In this document: piece after piece, positions 1-7,855 of the stretch
Layout: each line of letters begins with the position of its first letter
How positions within the stretch are numbered: the first letter of the stretch is position 1
Virus record (IMG/VR): IMGVR_UViG_3300031539_000212
Location: 1 to 29,800 of that record
Reading direction: 5' to 3' (one strand)
DNA from: a virus
DNA length: 29,800 bases
Made by a program: the position numbers and the translations under genes
Notes under the pieces: generated by a model
Seen by the model: only the letters and a program-made list of their open reading frames with translations
The model's database searches: none
What the model was told of the DNA's origin: nothing

Positions 1-111
1 GAGAGATTTAAAACACCACCCATCAATTTAGATGCAATGAAGCCAGTTGATAAACCAGAAAAGCCCGTCTACCGAAAAGTAAACCTTAAGACAGAGGCAA
101 ACAATGACTGA
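1..111 (+). CDS. C-terminal end of an unrecognised protein (cut by window edge)
   Basis: An open frame runs from base 1 to a TGA at 109-111 and encodes 36 residues that are basic and proline-containing (ending KTEANND). Its stop lies inside the first codons of the helicase gene, an 8-base overlap, so the two are probably co-transcribed and translationally coupled. Position before a replicative helicase suggests an early or replication gene, but nothing in these residues identifies a family. The 5' part is outside the window. Confidence 0.6.
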   Translation, partial: ERFKTPPINLDAMKPVDKPEKPVYRKVNLKTEANND

Positions 112-1372
112 ATATGATGAGACTGTAGAAGCCGAAGAGAATTTTATAGGCATGCTCCTCGCCGAGCCCGACTGCATTGCTGATCTGACCCAGTACCCGA
201 ACAAGGAATGGTTTTACAATCTTGCCCTGGGTAAAATCTCTGATGCAATTCACAAAGGCAGCACCCAAGACCCTTTTGAAATTTCAGAACTCACAGGTAT
301 TAAACAATCATATTTAGTCAAACTGCAGATAAATGCACCCGTCAGTCACAACCCCAACGCATATTCCAAGGCCATTTACAATAATTTTAAGGGCCGAAAA
401 ATCACAGCTATTGCCGAGAAGTGGATTAAGCAAAAAAAATATAACCAAGATTTCTTTGATGCAGTGGACGATGACCTAAACAACTTAAGCCAGCTCGGCG
501 GCGGGGTTCACGATGTTATGTTTGCCGAGGAATCCCTAGATTTGTGGATGGCAGATAAAGAGAGGAGGATTAGTGGGGAAATCAAACCAGTGCATACTGG
601 CTTTCCCTCTCTTGACCGTTTATTTGCCGGTGGCTATCACAGGAAAGATTTGATCACGGTCGCTGGGAGACCGGGCAGCGGCAAGTCAGCATTTACAAAA
701 AGCAGTCATGTAAAAATGTCTCTGGATGACCCAAATACAAAAGTAGCCATCTTCTCTATAGAAATGGAGCCAAACGAATACCTCGATAGAATGTGCTCAG
801 AATATATGAGAATCGGAGGGACAACCTTAAGAGAAGCTGTAAACCTGACCGACCATGAACTAGATAAAATGATGGATTTCAGAAGAAAATTCCACAGCCA
901 CAACTTTAGCTTCAATAGAATTCAGGCATGTACCGTTTTTGAAATAGTGCGCCTGGCCAAAGCTGCCAAAATGAGAATGAAGGGCCTTGATGCTATTTTC
1001 GTCGACCACCTCCATATAATTAAAAACCATGACAAGCGGCTCCAAGAGCAGGCCTTGCTAGCAGAGCAGACAATCACCCTGAAAAGGCTCGCCCAAGATT
1101 TGGATGTGCCAGTAATAATGGCTGCTCAGTGCAACAGGGATCAGGATAAGCGGCCTGACAAAACCCCTCAGATGTCGGATCTTCGGGGTAGTGGAGCAAT
1201 CGAGCAGGATAGTAATTGCATTGTGTTTATTCATCGGCCGGGGCTTTATGACAAGGCCGTAGATCCAGGAGTGGCAGAGGTAGCACTAAGGAAGAATAGG
1301 CATGGACCATCACCCGCCCAGCTTACCTTTAAATTTGAGCCTGATTACACGGCTTTTTTGGAGATGGGCTGA
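104..1372 (+). CDS. Replicative DNA helicase, DnaB-like
   Basis: Expected to be the ring-shaped 5'-3' helicase that unwinds the phage replication fork. The 422-residue protein has an N-terminal helical DnaB_N-type domain (about residues 5-130) and a RecA-type C-terminal domain. Visible motifs: Walker A GRPGSGKS with Lys194, the following FSIEME segment, Walker B IFVDH with Asp301, the long motif PVIMAAQCNRD followed by SDLRGSGAIEQDSN, and a late RKNRHG segment that fits the arginine-finger region. It is slightly shorter than typical cellular DnaB (about 450-470 residues). The start ATG has a GAGG ribosome site 6 bases upstream and overlaps the previous frame. It is the only recognisable replication gene here and lies convergent to the - strand genes, so it marks the early/late boundary. 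Confidence 0.95.
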   Translation: MTEYDETVEAEENFIGMLLAEPDCIADLTQYPNKEWFYNLALGKISDAIHKGSTQDPFEISELTGIKQSYLVKLQINAPVSHNPNAYSKAIYNNFKGRKITAIAEKWIKQKKYNQDFFDAVDDDLNNLSQLGGGVHDVMFAEESLDLWMADKERRISGEIKPVHTGFPSLDRLFAGGYHRKDLITVAGRPGSGKSAFTKSSHVKMSLDDPNTKVAIFSIEMEPNEYLDRMCSEYMRIGGTTLREAVNLTDHELDKMMDFRRKFHSHNFSFNRIQACTVFEIVRLAKAAKMRMKGLDAIFVDHLHIIKNHDKRLQEQALLAEQTITLKRLAQDLDVPVIMAAQCNRDQDKRPDKTPQMSDLRGSGAIEQDSNCIVFIHRPGLYDKAVDPGVAEVALRKNRHGPSPAQLTFKFEPDYTAFLEMG

Positions 1373-1380
1373 AAATCCCA

Positions 1381-1420
1381 GAAAACAATCTTTGCGCAGA
1401 GAAAACATGCTTTGTGCTGT
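1381..1420. repeat. Two imperfect 20-bp direct repeats downstream of the helicase
   Basis: The units at 1381-1400 and 1401-1420 are directly adjacent and match at 15 of 20 positions, sharing GAAAACA, CTTTG and GC. They sit between the helicase stop and the hairpin at 1424. They could be a protein-binding site or an old duplication; the sequence alone does not decide. Confidence 0.5.
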
Positions 1421-1423
1421 TTA

Positions 1424-1472
1424 GTCCCCCATCCAAGCCCGTGCCAGTGGGTCACTGTTTTGGATGGGGGAC
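1424..1472. terminator. Long hairpin between convergent operons, probable terminator
   Basis: A perfect 13-base inverted repeat, GTCCCCCATCCAA at 1424-1436 and its complement at 1460-1472, encloses a second perfect 5-bp hairpin (CAGTG/CACTG at 1445-1449 and 1453-1457, loop GGT). It lies where + strand transcription of the helicase meets - strand transcription of 1519-3589. No U-run follows directly on either strand; the nearest + strand T-run is near 1497-1508. It may therefore work as a transcript end or RNA-stabilising structure rather than a textbook intrinsic terminator. Confidence 0.6.
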
Positions 1473-1518
1473 GCCAAATATGGTCACAAACAGCTTTCTT
1501 TTTTTTTCTCCTCGCCAT

Positions 1519-1788
1519 TTACATCACAGCAGTAATAATTTGAGCGCCACATAAAGCCGATGCGTTTACAAAAGCTTCCCGATCCTCTGCAGCTTCCCTA
1601 GAGATTTCCGACACGCCCTCCATAGCTGGGAGCAAATCAGCCATGGCACTTGCCAGGATCGCTGAGATATCCCCCACATCAAAACCGTCCTTTGACTCCT
1701 CCTTTAGAATTTTGAGGAATTTAGCTACGCCATCACCAAGCTCAGTAAGCTCTTTGGAACAAGAAACCGTTCTTTGAATAGTTGACAT
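1519..1788 (-). CDS. Small phage protein of unknown function
   Basis: An 89-residue acidic protein without a signal peptide or clear membrane segment. The start is set by a perfect AGGAGG about 7 bases upstream of the ATG. The first third is Lys/Leu-rich (KFLKILKEESKDGFDVGD), the rest helical and alanine-rich, and it contains two cysteines. I do not recognise a domain. It resembles in size and composition the short helical proteins often found beside lysis or accessory genes in phages, but that is an impression, not an assignment. It follows the cytochrome-like lipoprotein gene by 11 bases and is the last gene of the - strand accessory operon, just before the 1424-1472 hairpin. Confidence 0.8.
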   Translation of the reverse strand: MSTIQRTVSCSKELTELGDGVAKFLKILKEESKDGFDVGDISAILASAMADLLPAMEGVSEISREAAEDREAFVNASALCGAQIITAVM

Positions 1789-1799
1789 CTTCTTTCCTC

Positions 1800-2126
1800 C
1801 TAAAAAAAATTGAGAAGTCTTTGCCTAGCAGCATTGCCCATTTTAACGGGGCTGTTGTTCGGCGGCATAGAATTATTTTGTGTGCGTGCCCTGGCCCCCG
1901 ATGCCTTTAGAGAAGCCGGGTCTCTAAGCCAAGGGCTGTTCGTGTGACAAGATTCACAATAAGTACCAATGATCTGCCTAGCTTCATTAAACGAAGTTTT
2001 GCCACCCCTGGGAGGAGGGACCGGCGGTGGTGGCTGTTCTGCTGGTGGATCACTAGGCACCCGGACCACCTTAGTTTCGCCGCTGCCACATCCCATAAGC
2101 ATTGCAATAATCAATATTTTTTTCAT
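1800..2126 (-). CDS. Small lipoprotein with a c-type cytochrome domain
   Basis: The 108-residue product starts with a lipoprotein signal (MKKILIIAMLMGC, lipid-acceptor Cys13), followed by a Pro-rich tether (about residues 24-39, including QPPPPVPPPRGG). A compact domain then holds one CESCH heme-attachment motif (Cys57, Cys60, His61) and a downstream SMPPNN (Met87). The order CxxCH, then MPP, then a C-terminal helix is that of class I-type cytochromes c, where His and Met ligate the heme. The protein would be anchored in a membrane of the periplasm. Its ATG overlaps the TGA of the 488-residue lipoprotein as ATGA, so the two are translationally coupled. A structural phage operon is an odd place for this; no electron-transfer partner is visible. 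Confidence 0.85.
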   Translation of the reverse strand: MKKILIIAMLMGCGSGETKVVRVPSDPPAEQPPPPVPPPRGGKTSFNEARQIIGTYCESCHTNSPWLRDPASLKASGARARTQNNSMPPNNSPVKMGNAARQRLLNFF

Positions 2127-3589
2127 AGCGAGGTATCCTTATATGCACCAACATCCTCTACGAGCTGGTCAAAATTAGCACTTAAAACACCTAGCCCAAC
2201 AGTCCCGCCGGACAATAGGTTTCCAAATATCTGGCTGGATAAATTGCTGCCCCTGAGCCTTTGCACAAAAGTTTGCAGAGGCATCAGCAGATAACCAGCC
2301 ACCTGATTTGCATCCATTTCCTGCCTGAACGGGGTAATCATATTCTTGCCTAAGCTGTCCTGATCACCTGGATCTGATGCCCCTAATCGTCTCAGAGAAT
2401 CCTGGTATTCTGACTCAACCCTTCTCAGCCTACCTTCCATTATTGTCTGATTAAAAAACACATCTGATAGCTCTTTTTCCAAAGCATCAAAAGCACCCTG
2501 GTTAGAAATATGGCTTGATAATTGATCTGTAAATTGAATCATTGGGTTTAAAGTTGAATGACAGTGAGCGCAATTTCCCAAAAAAATGCTGGGGTCAAGC
2601 CCGGATGCCGTGGCGTTGAGATTTATGACGACATCATTCGGCGCTACAGTTTCAGCTATCCCTGCAGCTCCATTTAAACGATAGCCCAGCATACCGTTAG
2701 GCAAATTATAGATATGCTCCTGAGCTGTAAACTTGAATATTTTATTACTCCTCCTGACTCCCTGGGCGATAGTCGCCTCCTTTGGAAAAGGGTTCACAAA
2801 ATGGCTATCTGTATCCGACAAAGCACTATCATAAGTGGTGATCACAAAACCGTCATCAGACTCCAATACCTGAATACTGCGAGTTTTTTGCAAAGCTATC
2901 TGGCTAGCTGAAAATCCGGCCAGCACAGCATCTTCAGCATCAAATTCGGCTTGCACGTTCACGCCGATAGATGCAAAGAAGTCAGCTAGTTTTGCTGGCT
3001 GCTCAACCAAATCATAATAAAGGCCATTATTCACCGTCAAGGCATCAGCTTGGGTGGTGGTTGTGAAAAAATCGCTGGCGAAGACATAGGGTTTCAGGGC
3101 CTGCGTTAAAAACTGGATCTGCTGGCCCCTGACTGACTCGGTGACAAAATCCAATAGCAGCTCGCCCTCAATTTTTTGCCACTCACCACGAGTAATTCCG
3201 TAAGAATCAATATCCACCCGGTAAATACATGAGCCCACACCAATAGCCGCCACCCTCTCAAGCTGGGTCTCGGTGGATATGCTGTTAATCCCCACATCAA
3301 TACCGGCTCTAATGTCACTGAGATCCTTTTGCCCTTCATTGTAGTAATTGCATCCAACTAAGTACCTTGCGTTGAGTCTGTCATTATCTGACAAAGTATT
3401 TAGGTCTAAAAGTATCTGATCCTCTAGGATTTCCAGCCCTATATTGTCAGGGTTATCTGGCACATTTAGAGGCGGTGGCGTTGTGATTGGCCCATTGGGG
3501 ATCTGCCTTGCATCCTCTACCACTACCTCTTGATTATTTGGCGAACAACCAAGTAACAAGGCCATAGCCAGGACGACAATAAATTGCAT
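2123..3589 (-). CDS. Large lipoprotein with a CxxCH heme-binding motif
   Basis: A 488-residue product beginning with a lipoprotein signal (ALLLGC, Cys15) and a low-complexity Pro/Asn linker to about residue 48. A mixed domain of some 270 residues, which I do not recognise, follows. A CAHCH motif at 340-344 is followed by about 145 residues of helical sequence. The motif and its surroundings (GNCAHCH, then LNP) look like the heme site of exported cytochrome-type domains. I see no clear axial Met close to it. It is transcribed divergently from 3652-4334 and is coupled by a 4-base ATGA overlap to the small cytochrome lipoprotein. The ribosome site AAGGAGG precedes the ATG. Two heme-type lipoproteins in a row suggest they act together in the periplasm. 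Confidence 0.8.
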   Translation of the reverse strand: MQFIVVLAMALLLGCSPNNQEVVVEDARQIPNGPITTPPPLNVPDNPDNIGLEILEDQILLDLNTLSDNDRLNARYLVGCNYYNEGQKDLSDIRAGIDVGINSISTETQLERVAAIGVGSCIYRVDIDSYGITRGEWQKIEGELLLDFVTESVRGQQIQFLTQALKPYVFASDFFTTTTQADALTVNNGLYYDLVEQPAKLADFFASIGVNVQAEFDAEDAVLAGFSASQIALQKTRSIQVLESDDGFVITTYDSALSDTDSHFVNPFPKEATIAQGVRRSNKIFKFTAQEHIYNLPNGMLGYRLNGAAGIAETVAPNDVVINLNATASGLDPSIFLGNCAHCHSTLNPMIQFTDQLSSHISNQGAFDALEKELSDVFFNQTIMEGRLRRVESEYQDSLRRLGASDPGDQDSLGKNMITPFRQEMDANQVAGYLLMPLQTFVQRLRGSNLSSQIFGNLLSGGTVGLGVLSANFDQLVEDVGAYKDTSL

Positions 3590-3651
3590 GCTAACCTCCT
3601 TATAATGATTAAAGATGACCTTAATTTTAACTTAGCCGAGGGAGCGTAGGG
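3590..3651. promoter_or_regulatory. Divergent intergenic region, likely promoters for both accessory operons
   Basis: This 62-bp A+T-rich gap separates the divergently transcribed genes 2123-3589 (-) and 3652-3921 (+). A perfect TATAAT stands at 3601-3606 on the + strand, 46 bases before the GTG start, but no good -35 box lies 16-18 bases upstream. For the - strand I see A+T-rich stretches but no convincing box pair, and the best TATAAG overlaps the ribosome site. A phage- or host-specific sigma factor may be used. Confidence 0.35.
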
Positions 3652-3921
3652 GTGAAAATTATTCAATCCATTGTTATAGCCACCATATTATCAATGTTTT
3701 CTGGCTGTGTGACTGAAACATTTATGATCGAAAATTCAACATGGAAGACTTGCACAGTTAGGTGTGCCGAAAGAAACCTAAAGTATCTTGGTTATAGAGT
3801 ATCATACAGCTATGTTTACTTCCAAGTATCAGTAGAGGATATTATCTGCGAGTGTTTCGACAACTATAGATATATGATGAGCCCCAGAGGCTTTTACGAT
3901 GGTAATAAGGAGGATTATTAA
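3652..3921 (+). CDS. Small cysteine-rich lipoprotein
   Basis: An 89-residue product with a GTG start preceded by a GGAG-type site. The N-terminus is a lipoprotein signal ending SMFSGC (Cys19). The mature part is short and holds further cysteines in CTVRC and CEC arrangements, which could form disulfides in an oxidising compartment, and it is Tyr-rich. It has no CxxCH and I recognise no family. Small phage lipoproteins of this kind can be superinfection-exclusion factors or outer-membrane spanins; neither is shown here, and the lysis pair lies 19 kb away. It overlaps the next gene by one base (TAATG), so the pair forms a unit, transcribed opposite to the late operon. Confidence 0.75.
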   Translation: MKIIQSIVIATILSMFSGCVTETFMIENSTWKTCTVRCAERNLKYLGYRVSYSYVYFQVSVEDIICECFDNYRYMMSPRGFYDGNKEDY

Positions 3922-4334
3922 TGAAGTATTTAGCGGCTTTTCTGGTTTCTTTTATGCTGTGTCCCGGCTTTGCCCTGGCTCAGGGAATTGATGACAAAAC
4001 TGATTCACTAGATACAGAGGAGGAAAGGTGTTTTTTTGATCTGACCGTCATCGGCAGACAGAGTTTCATCGAGAACAACCTAGCTTCTAATTGGTGTGGC
4101 TCTGTCCACAAGCTCTTTGGATTTGAAAGGTCATGCTTTATCAGGCGGCATAACAACGGTAGCTGGGTGGCCGATTTCAGGCATCAGAGAAGATTCCACG
4201 GGTCATCTTATGACGAGCTGTTCCGAGGATTTACCCAGTGGTCTGACCGGCATCTGTTCCGAGGGATAAGATTTGATCATTTCATCAGATATTCGCCAAC
4301 CTGCTTTGGCCGTGGTGGTGGTGGAAACTATTAA
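3921..4334 (+). CDS. Secreted cysteine-containing protein of unknown function
   Basis: A 137-residue product with a standard cleavable signal peptide (hydrophobic core about residues 3-17, likely cleavage after FALA-Q). The mature protein has four cysteines, consistent with two disulfides, and is rich in Arg, Phe, His and Trp (RRFHGSSYDELFRGF, SDRHLFRGIRFDHF), ending in a Gly-rich tail. No catalytic motif is evident. It starts at the ATG of a TAATG overlap with the Cys-rich lipoprotein and has a strong AAGGAGG site, so the two are probably made together. A strong terminator follows directly. It reads like a phage accessory gene acting in the periplasm or outside the cell. Confidence 0.75.
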   Translation: MKYLAAFLVSFMLCPGFALAQGIDDKTDSLDTEEERCFFDLTVIGRQSFIENNLASNWCGSVHKLFGFERSCFIRRHNNGSWVADFRHQRRFHGSSYDELFRGFTQWSDRHLFRGIRFDHFIRYSPTCFGRGGGGNY

Positions 4335-4371
4335 AAAAAGGGGGGCGAATCCCCCCTTACTTTATTTTTTT
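4331..4371. terminator. Bidirectional intrinsic terminator
   Basis: An 8-bp GC-rich stem, AAGGGGGG at 4338-4345 and CCCCCCTT at 4351-4358, closes a 5-base loop. On the + strand it is followed by ACTTTATTTTTTT, ending the 3652-4334 operon. On the - strand the A-run at 4333-4339 supplies a U-run, so the same hairpin can stop late-operon transcripts after 4438. Confidence 0.9.
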
Positions 4372-4437
4372 GTGGTGCCCGCCAACCAACAATTTATATC
4401 CGACCCTTGCCAATCTGATCAGATTCCCACCAATTTC

Positions 4438-4815
4438 TCACTTGCCATAATGGAACAAATTATCAGGCAACACCTTGGCCCGATGCCTGACCGTTCCATC
4501 GTTATATACTTCAACCACATCACTCCTACAAACCATTGTCAGGCCTACTATGGTGGGCTTAAACTCACCAAATTTGCCCCTAAAAGTGATTCGACCCATC
4601 CACTCAAAATTGCAGAAATCTGGGCCTGATATTTGAGCAGCTATCGTGGTCTCTTTGGTGACAAGATCCCTCTTTTCAATCATTGCATGGGCCAGACCTT
4701 CCTTGTTCTGACACCACGCTTGATTTTCCGTATCGCCTCGGTCAGCCTCCTTGCCCCATCGACCATACAAAACTTTTCCCGAAGCCCAGATTAGTTTCCA
4801 TCTCACTAAGTACAA
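4438..4815 (-). CDS. Unknown protein downstream of the tailspike
   Basis: The last gene of the late operon. The longest open frame starts at an ATG at 4881, inside the tailspike gene and without a ribosome site. I prefer the TTG at 4815, which has GAGGGG 6 bases upstream and lies just after the tailspike stop; this gives 125 residues. The product is Trp-rich near its start (RWKLIWASGKVLYGRW) and mostly beta-like further on, with three cysteines and a C-terminal VEVYNDGTV segment. There is no signal peptide. Genes directly after tail fibres or spikes often encode fibre chaperones, attachment proteins or anti-receptor accessories, but I see no motif that assigns one of these roles. Confidence 0.65.
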   Translation of the reverse strand: MYLVRWKLIWASGKVLYGRWGKEADRGDTENQAWCQNKEGLAHAMIEKRDLVTKETTIAAQISGPDFCNFEWMGRITFRGKFGEFKPTIVGLTMVCRSDVVEVYNDGTVRHRAKVLPDNLFHYGK

Positions 4816-4828
4816 AACAGTCCCCTCA

Positions 4829-7800
4829 CTAAAATAGAAATCCGTAGTTAGTTCCCAGAGTGCCGCCTGAAATTGCGTCATACATGACTGAGGAACTAAC
4901 GATTAACGAAGAATTGAGTATCGTCAAGGTGCCATCAATATAGGAATTACTTATAATGTTGCCCAAGTCATTAGTGAAAGGCGCAATTGCAGTACCATAA
5001 GCCATGGATACTTCGCCAGTCCCATGATAGTTAATCTGCACAATACACTTGGCTCCCCTTAATCTCAGTATACCGGCCCCTACCGATTCATCTATGTGGC
5101 CGAATGTAACAACGCAAGAGTATAGCTCTGCCCTCTCGGATGCAAAGCTCTTTACACCGCCGGTGCAGCCCCCTAGCCAATCAACACTAAGGGTTGAGCG
5201 ATAAGTATAATCCCAACTGCCAAGCCACCTTTGATCGGTTCCATAGGCCCTAGTGATATTAACATTATTGTATTTGGCTGGGCTGGGCGATTGGCCTCCT
5301 ATCTTATTTTCTTCAGTACCAAATAGCTCAATTCCTTTGAGCGTATTGTTACCCCAACCAAGGCCTGCGGAAGTATTATTGGTTATCCCTGACCATCCAG
5401 CCGTGGATGATGTAGTTTTTAAATTAACCGTAACATCAGAAACTTTATTATTAAAAGCACTTTGAAAAAACAAAGCTGCACGGGTGTTAGTTCCAGCACC
5501 ATTAGCCTCAATCGTCACTCTACTGACTTCGCAATTTATTGAATTGATAAACACAATGCCCCGTGAAACCGAAATATTATTAATTATGGTCAAATCTGAA
5601 ACTTTGGTTTGCAATGTTTGCCAATTGGCATGATTTGGCGTCCTAAAGAAAACAAAATCTATGGTGGATGTGCTGCCTTTCCACAACCGATCTAAGGTGA
5701 GAGTATTGGTGCCGCTATCAACTGCTGTTACTTCATGCATTTCACCCGTTGGGCCTATGATAAGCATGTCGCCAATTAAGAATGGGTCGGTAGCAATGGT
5801 ATATACGGCTTGGTTACTCTCAAAGGTCATATTTAAAAGACCGGCTCCGGAGGCGGCATCCCAAGTTAAATTGCTGCTAGTTCTTGTACTAGCTGCAACC
5901 GCCGTTACCGCAATCTGGGGCATTGCAATACTTTCACTTCCTGAGTTAGTGGTTATTATTACGCCATCCCGACTTTCACCTATTAATTTTTGGCCTAATT
6001 TTAAAACAATAGGATCTTCTGAATAGGAACCTCTTCTAATAAAAATCGTGGCTCCTACTGATTCAGTAACGCAAGCGGTCACTATAGAAACATAGTCAGC
6101 ACCGCCAGCCGCATCAACCACAGCATCATATAAAGTTTGCCCACCACCACCAAGACTTGGTGGCGATGTATGGTCCCAGCCCGTATTCCAAACTGGCTCG
6201 TTGGCGTCAAAAATACCGCCATATATAACCGACGATGCAATAATTAAATGGTTACTAGCAGCCGTGAATCTAATGCTATTTTGCAACCAAGAATCGTGAA
6301 GGACATTAGTATTTTCGTCAGTCCTTAAGGCCGGTACATTTATTAGGATTTGGGTGTATTGTTGATAGCCTTTCTTTATTGAGAATCTTGACCGAGCAGA
6401 ACCGATATGCAGCACGCCATGCAAATCATCAATCAAGCCAAATTCAAAATCACAATCAAACCATTCAGCGAAACTTGCCGAAGGGGAAGAGTCAAATATT
6501 GAAGACACTGAGGTAAGTCTATCAACCTTAAAACTACTATAAGCGCAAAAATCAGTGTTGATAAAACATTCGCCACCGGAGGCCTGACTGATAGAGCTAA
6601 AATGAAAATCGTTGTAGACCATAGGGTCAGTTATCTGGCCGTTAATTGAGTTTGCTGAACAACCTACCATTTTACAATTTTTAAATTTGAAATGGCTTGC
6701 CCCTGACGCCATCCTTATTGCCGCAGTAGTTAGCGTTAAGTGTTCACTAATAAAATCAACATTTTCTAGGGTAACTCTAGCTGATACAGTCTTAGCGTCA
6801 AACATGGGGTCATTGGCACTAGTTGAAACGCTGAACATGGCCACGTCTTTTAATACGAAATTCAAAGTCGTAGCTAGTTCTATTCCTCGGCCAGTAGCGT
6901 TTGTCGTTCTAATAGTTAGATTGAATAGCCCATGTACTTGATCCTTCCAGCCAGTTGTACTTGCTACCCTATTCACAATCCAATCAGTTGGACCAGAAGG
7001 CCCTTTCCAAACGGCATCAAGGGTGACTGTATTTAGACCGCCATCTACGACGTCAATTTCAAATTGATCGCCGCTAGGGCCAATCAAACATATGTCAGTT
7101 GGCGACGGGTCTGTATTCCCGCTATAGGTTGCGGTAGCCGAACCTTGAACTACAGTTAATAAGCCTAAACCGTTAACAGTATCCCATGCACCATTATCAA
7201 CTGTTCGTCTTGTTCGGCCCCTGGAAAAACCACTTGAAGTTCTTGGCGCTCTAATAGCAGGGCTTGCAGCTATATTAAAAGATAGGACTACCCCGTCACG
7301 ACTTTCGCCATATACTTTTTGACCTTCTTTCATTTGAGTTAAAACCGTTTCTGCATAAGCCCCATTTCTAATATAAAAAGTGGTGTCTACTGGTTCGGTT
7401 TCTATAGCTGTTTTAAAATCTACATAATCACCGTTACCAGCAGCATCAATAATCACATCATATAAAGTTTGGCCACCACCACCACCAGCACCACCTATGG
7501 ATTGAATTAAAACCGCAAAGGTAGAAACACCACCACTGTTATTTGTGACGCTGATCTGAGTGGTGAGATTTCCTGGTGTGGCGACGATATCGTAATCACT
7601 TTCGGTTGTGACGGTAAGCTCACCACCAGCACCAGCCAAAAGATAAACTTTAAAAGCCAACTCATCGAAAGGCATCTTGAAATTATGGTCAAAAATAACG
7701 GTCGCACCATTACCAACAGCGATACCCTCGAAGTATCTAGCACTAAGATTGTCGCCAATCTTAATAAAATTGTTTTCCACTTGAGTATGCAGAGGCGCAC

Positions 7801-7855
7801 CACCTGGATCATCTAGCGCCGGGTGATCAATCTGCAACCTGCTTACTATTGCCAT
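4829..7855 (-). CDS. Tailspike/tail fibre with two beta-helix modules
   Basis: A 1008-residue protein, probably the receptor-binding or polysaccharide-degrading spike at the tail tip. The first ~125 residues form an attachment domain and end in a Gly-rich linker. Two related modules follow, starting near residues 128 and 572. Each begins GGQTLYD, then a DYV segment, then FYIRNGAY or IFIRRGSY, then a GQK-GESRDGV stretch. This pattern resembles the first coils of pectinesterase/pectate-lyase-type right-handed beta-helices. Each module later has an IGP(S/T)G insert and a VWKG or LWKG segment. The repeat spacing of about 444 residues means nearly the whole body is a tandem duplication that has diverged. 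Active-site residues cannot be named from sequence. The start ATG has an AGG-type site a few bases upstream. Confidence 0.85.
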   Translation of the reverse strand: MAIVSRLQIDHPALDDPGGAPLHTQVENNFIKIGDNLSARYFEGIAVGNGATVIFDHNFKMPFDELAFKVYLLAGAGGELTVTTESDYDIVATPGNLTTQISVTNNSGGVSTFAVLIQSIGGAGGGGGQTLYDVIIDAAGNGDYVDFKTAIETEPVDTTFYIRNGAYAETVLTQMKEGQKVYGESRDGVVLSFNIAASPAIRAPRTSSGFSRGRTRRTVDNGAWDTVNGLGLLTVVQGSATATYSGNTDPSPTDICLIGPSGDQFEIDVVDGGLNTVTLDAVWKGPSGPTDWIVNRVASTTGWKDQVHGLFNLTIRTTNATGRGIELATTLNFVLKDVAMFSVSTSANDPMFDAKTVSARVTLENVDFISEHLTLTTAAIRMASGASHFKFKNCKMVGCSANSINGQITDPMVYNDFHFSSISQASGGECFINTDFCAYSSFKVDRLTSVSSIFDSSPSASFAEWFDCDFEFGLIDDLHGVLHIGSARSRFSIKKGYQQYTQILINVPALRTDENTNVLHDSWLQNSIRFTAASNHLIIASSVIYGGIFDANEPVWNTGWDHTSPPSLGGGGQTLYDAVVDAAGGADYVSIVTACVTESVGATIFIRRGSYSEDPIVLKLGQKLIGESRDGVIITTNSGSESIAMPQIAVTAVAASTRTSSNLTWDAASGAGLLNMTFESNQAVYTIATDPFLIGDMLIIGPTGEMHEVTAVDSGTNTLTLDRLWKGSTSTIDFVFFRTPNHANWQTLQTKVSDLTIINNISVSRGIVFINSINCEVSRVTIEANGAGTNTRAALFFQSAFNNKVSDVTVNLKTTSSTAGWSGITNNTSAGLGWGNNTLKGIELFGTEENKIGGQSPSPAKYNNVNITRAYGTDQRWLGSWDYTYRSTLSVDWLGGCTGGVKSFASERAELYSCVVTFGHIDESVGAGILRLRGAKCIVQINYHGTGEVSMAYGTAIAPFTNDLGNIISNSYIDGTLTILNSSLIVSSSVMYDAISGGTLGTNYGFLF

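Noticed and set aside
4412-4425. Perfect 14-bp palindrome AATCTGATCAGATT
   Set aside because: One or two perfect 14-bp palindromes are expected by chance in a 30-kb window, and it has no repeat copies or promoter context that I can see.
4273-4629. 118-codon + strand frame across the terminator
   Set aside because: It begins inside the secreted protein gene, runs through the strong terminator hairpin and antisense to the gene at 4438; no ribosome site.
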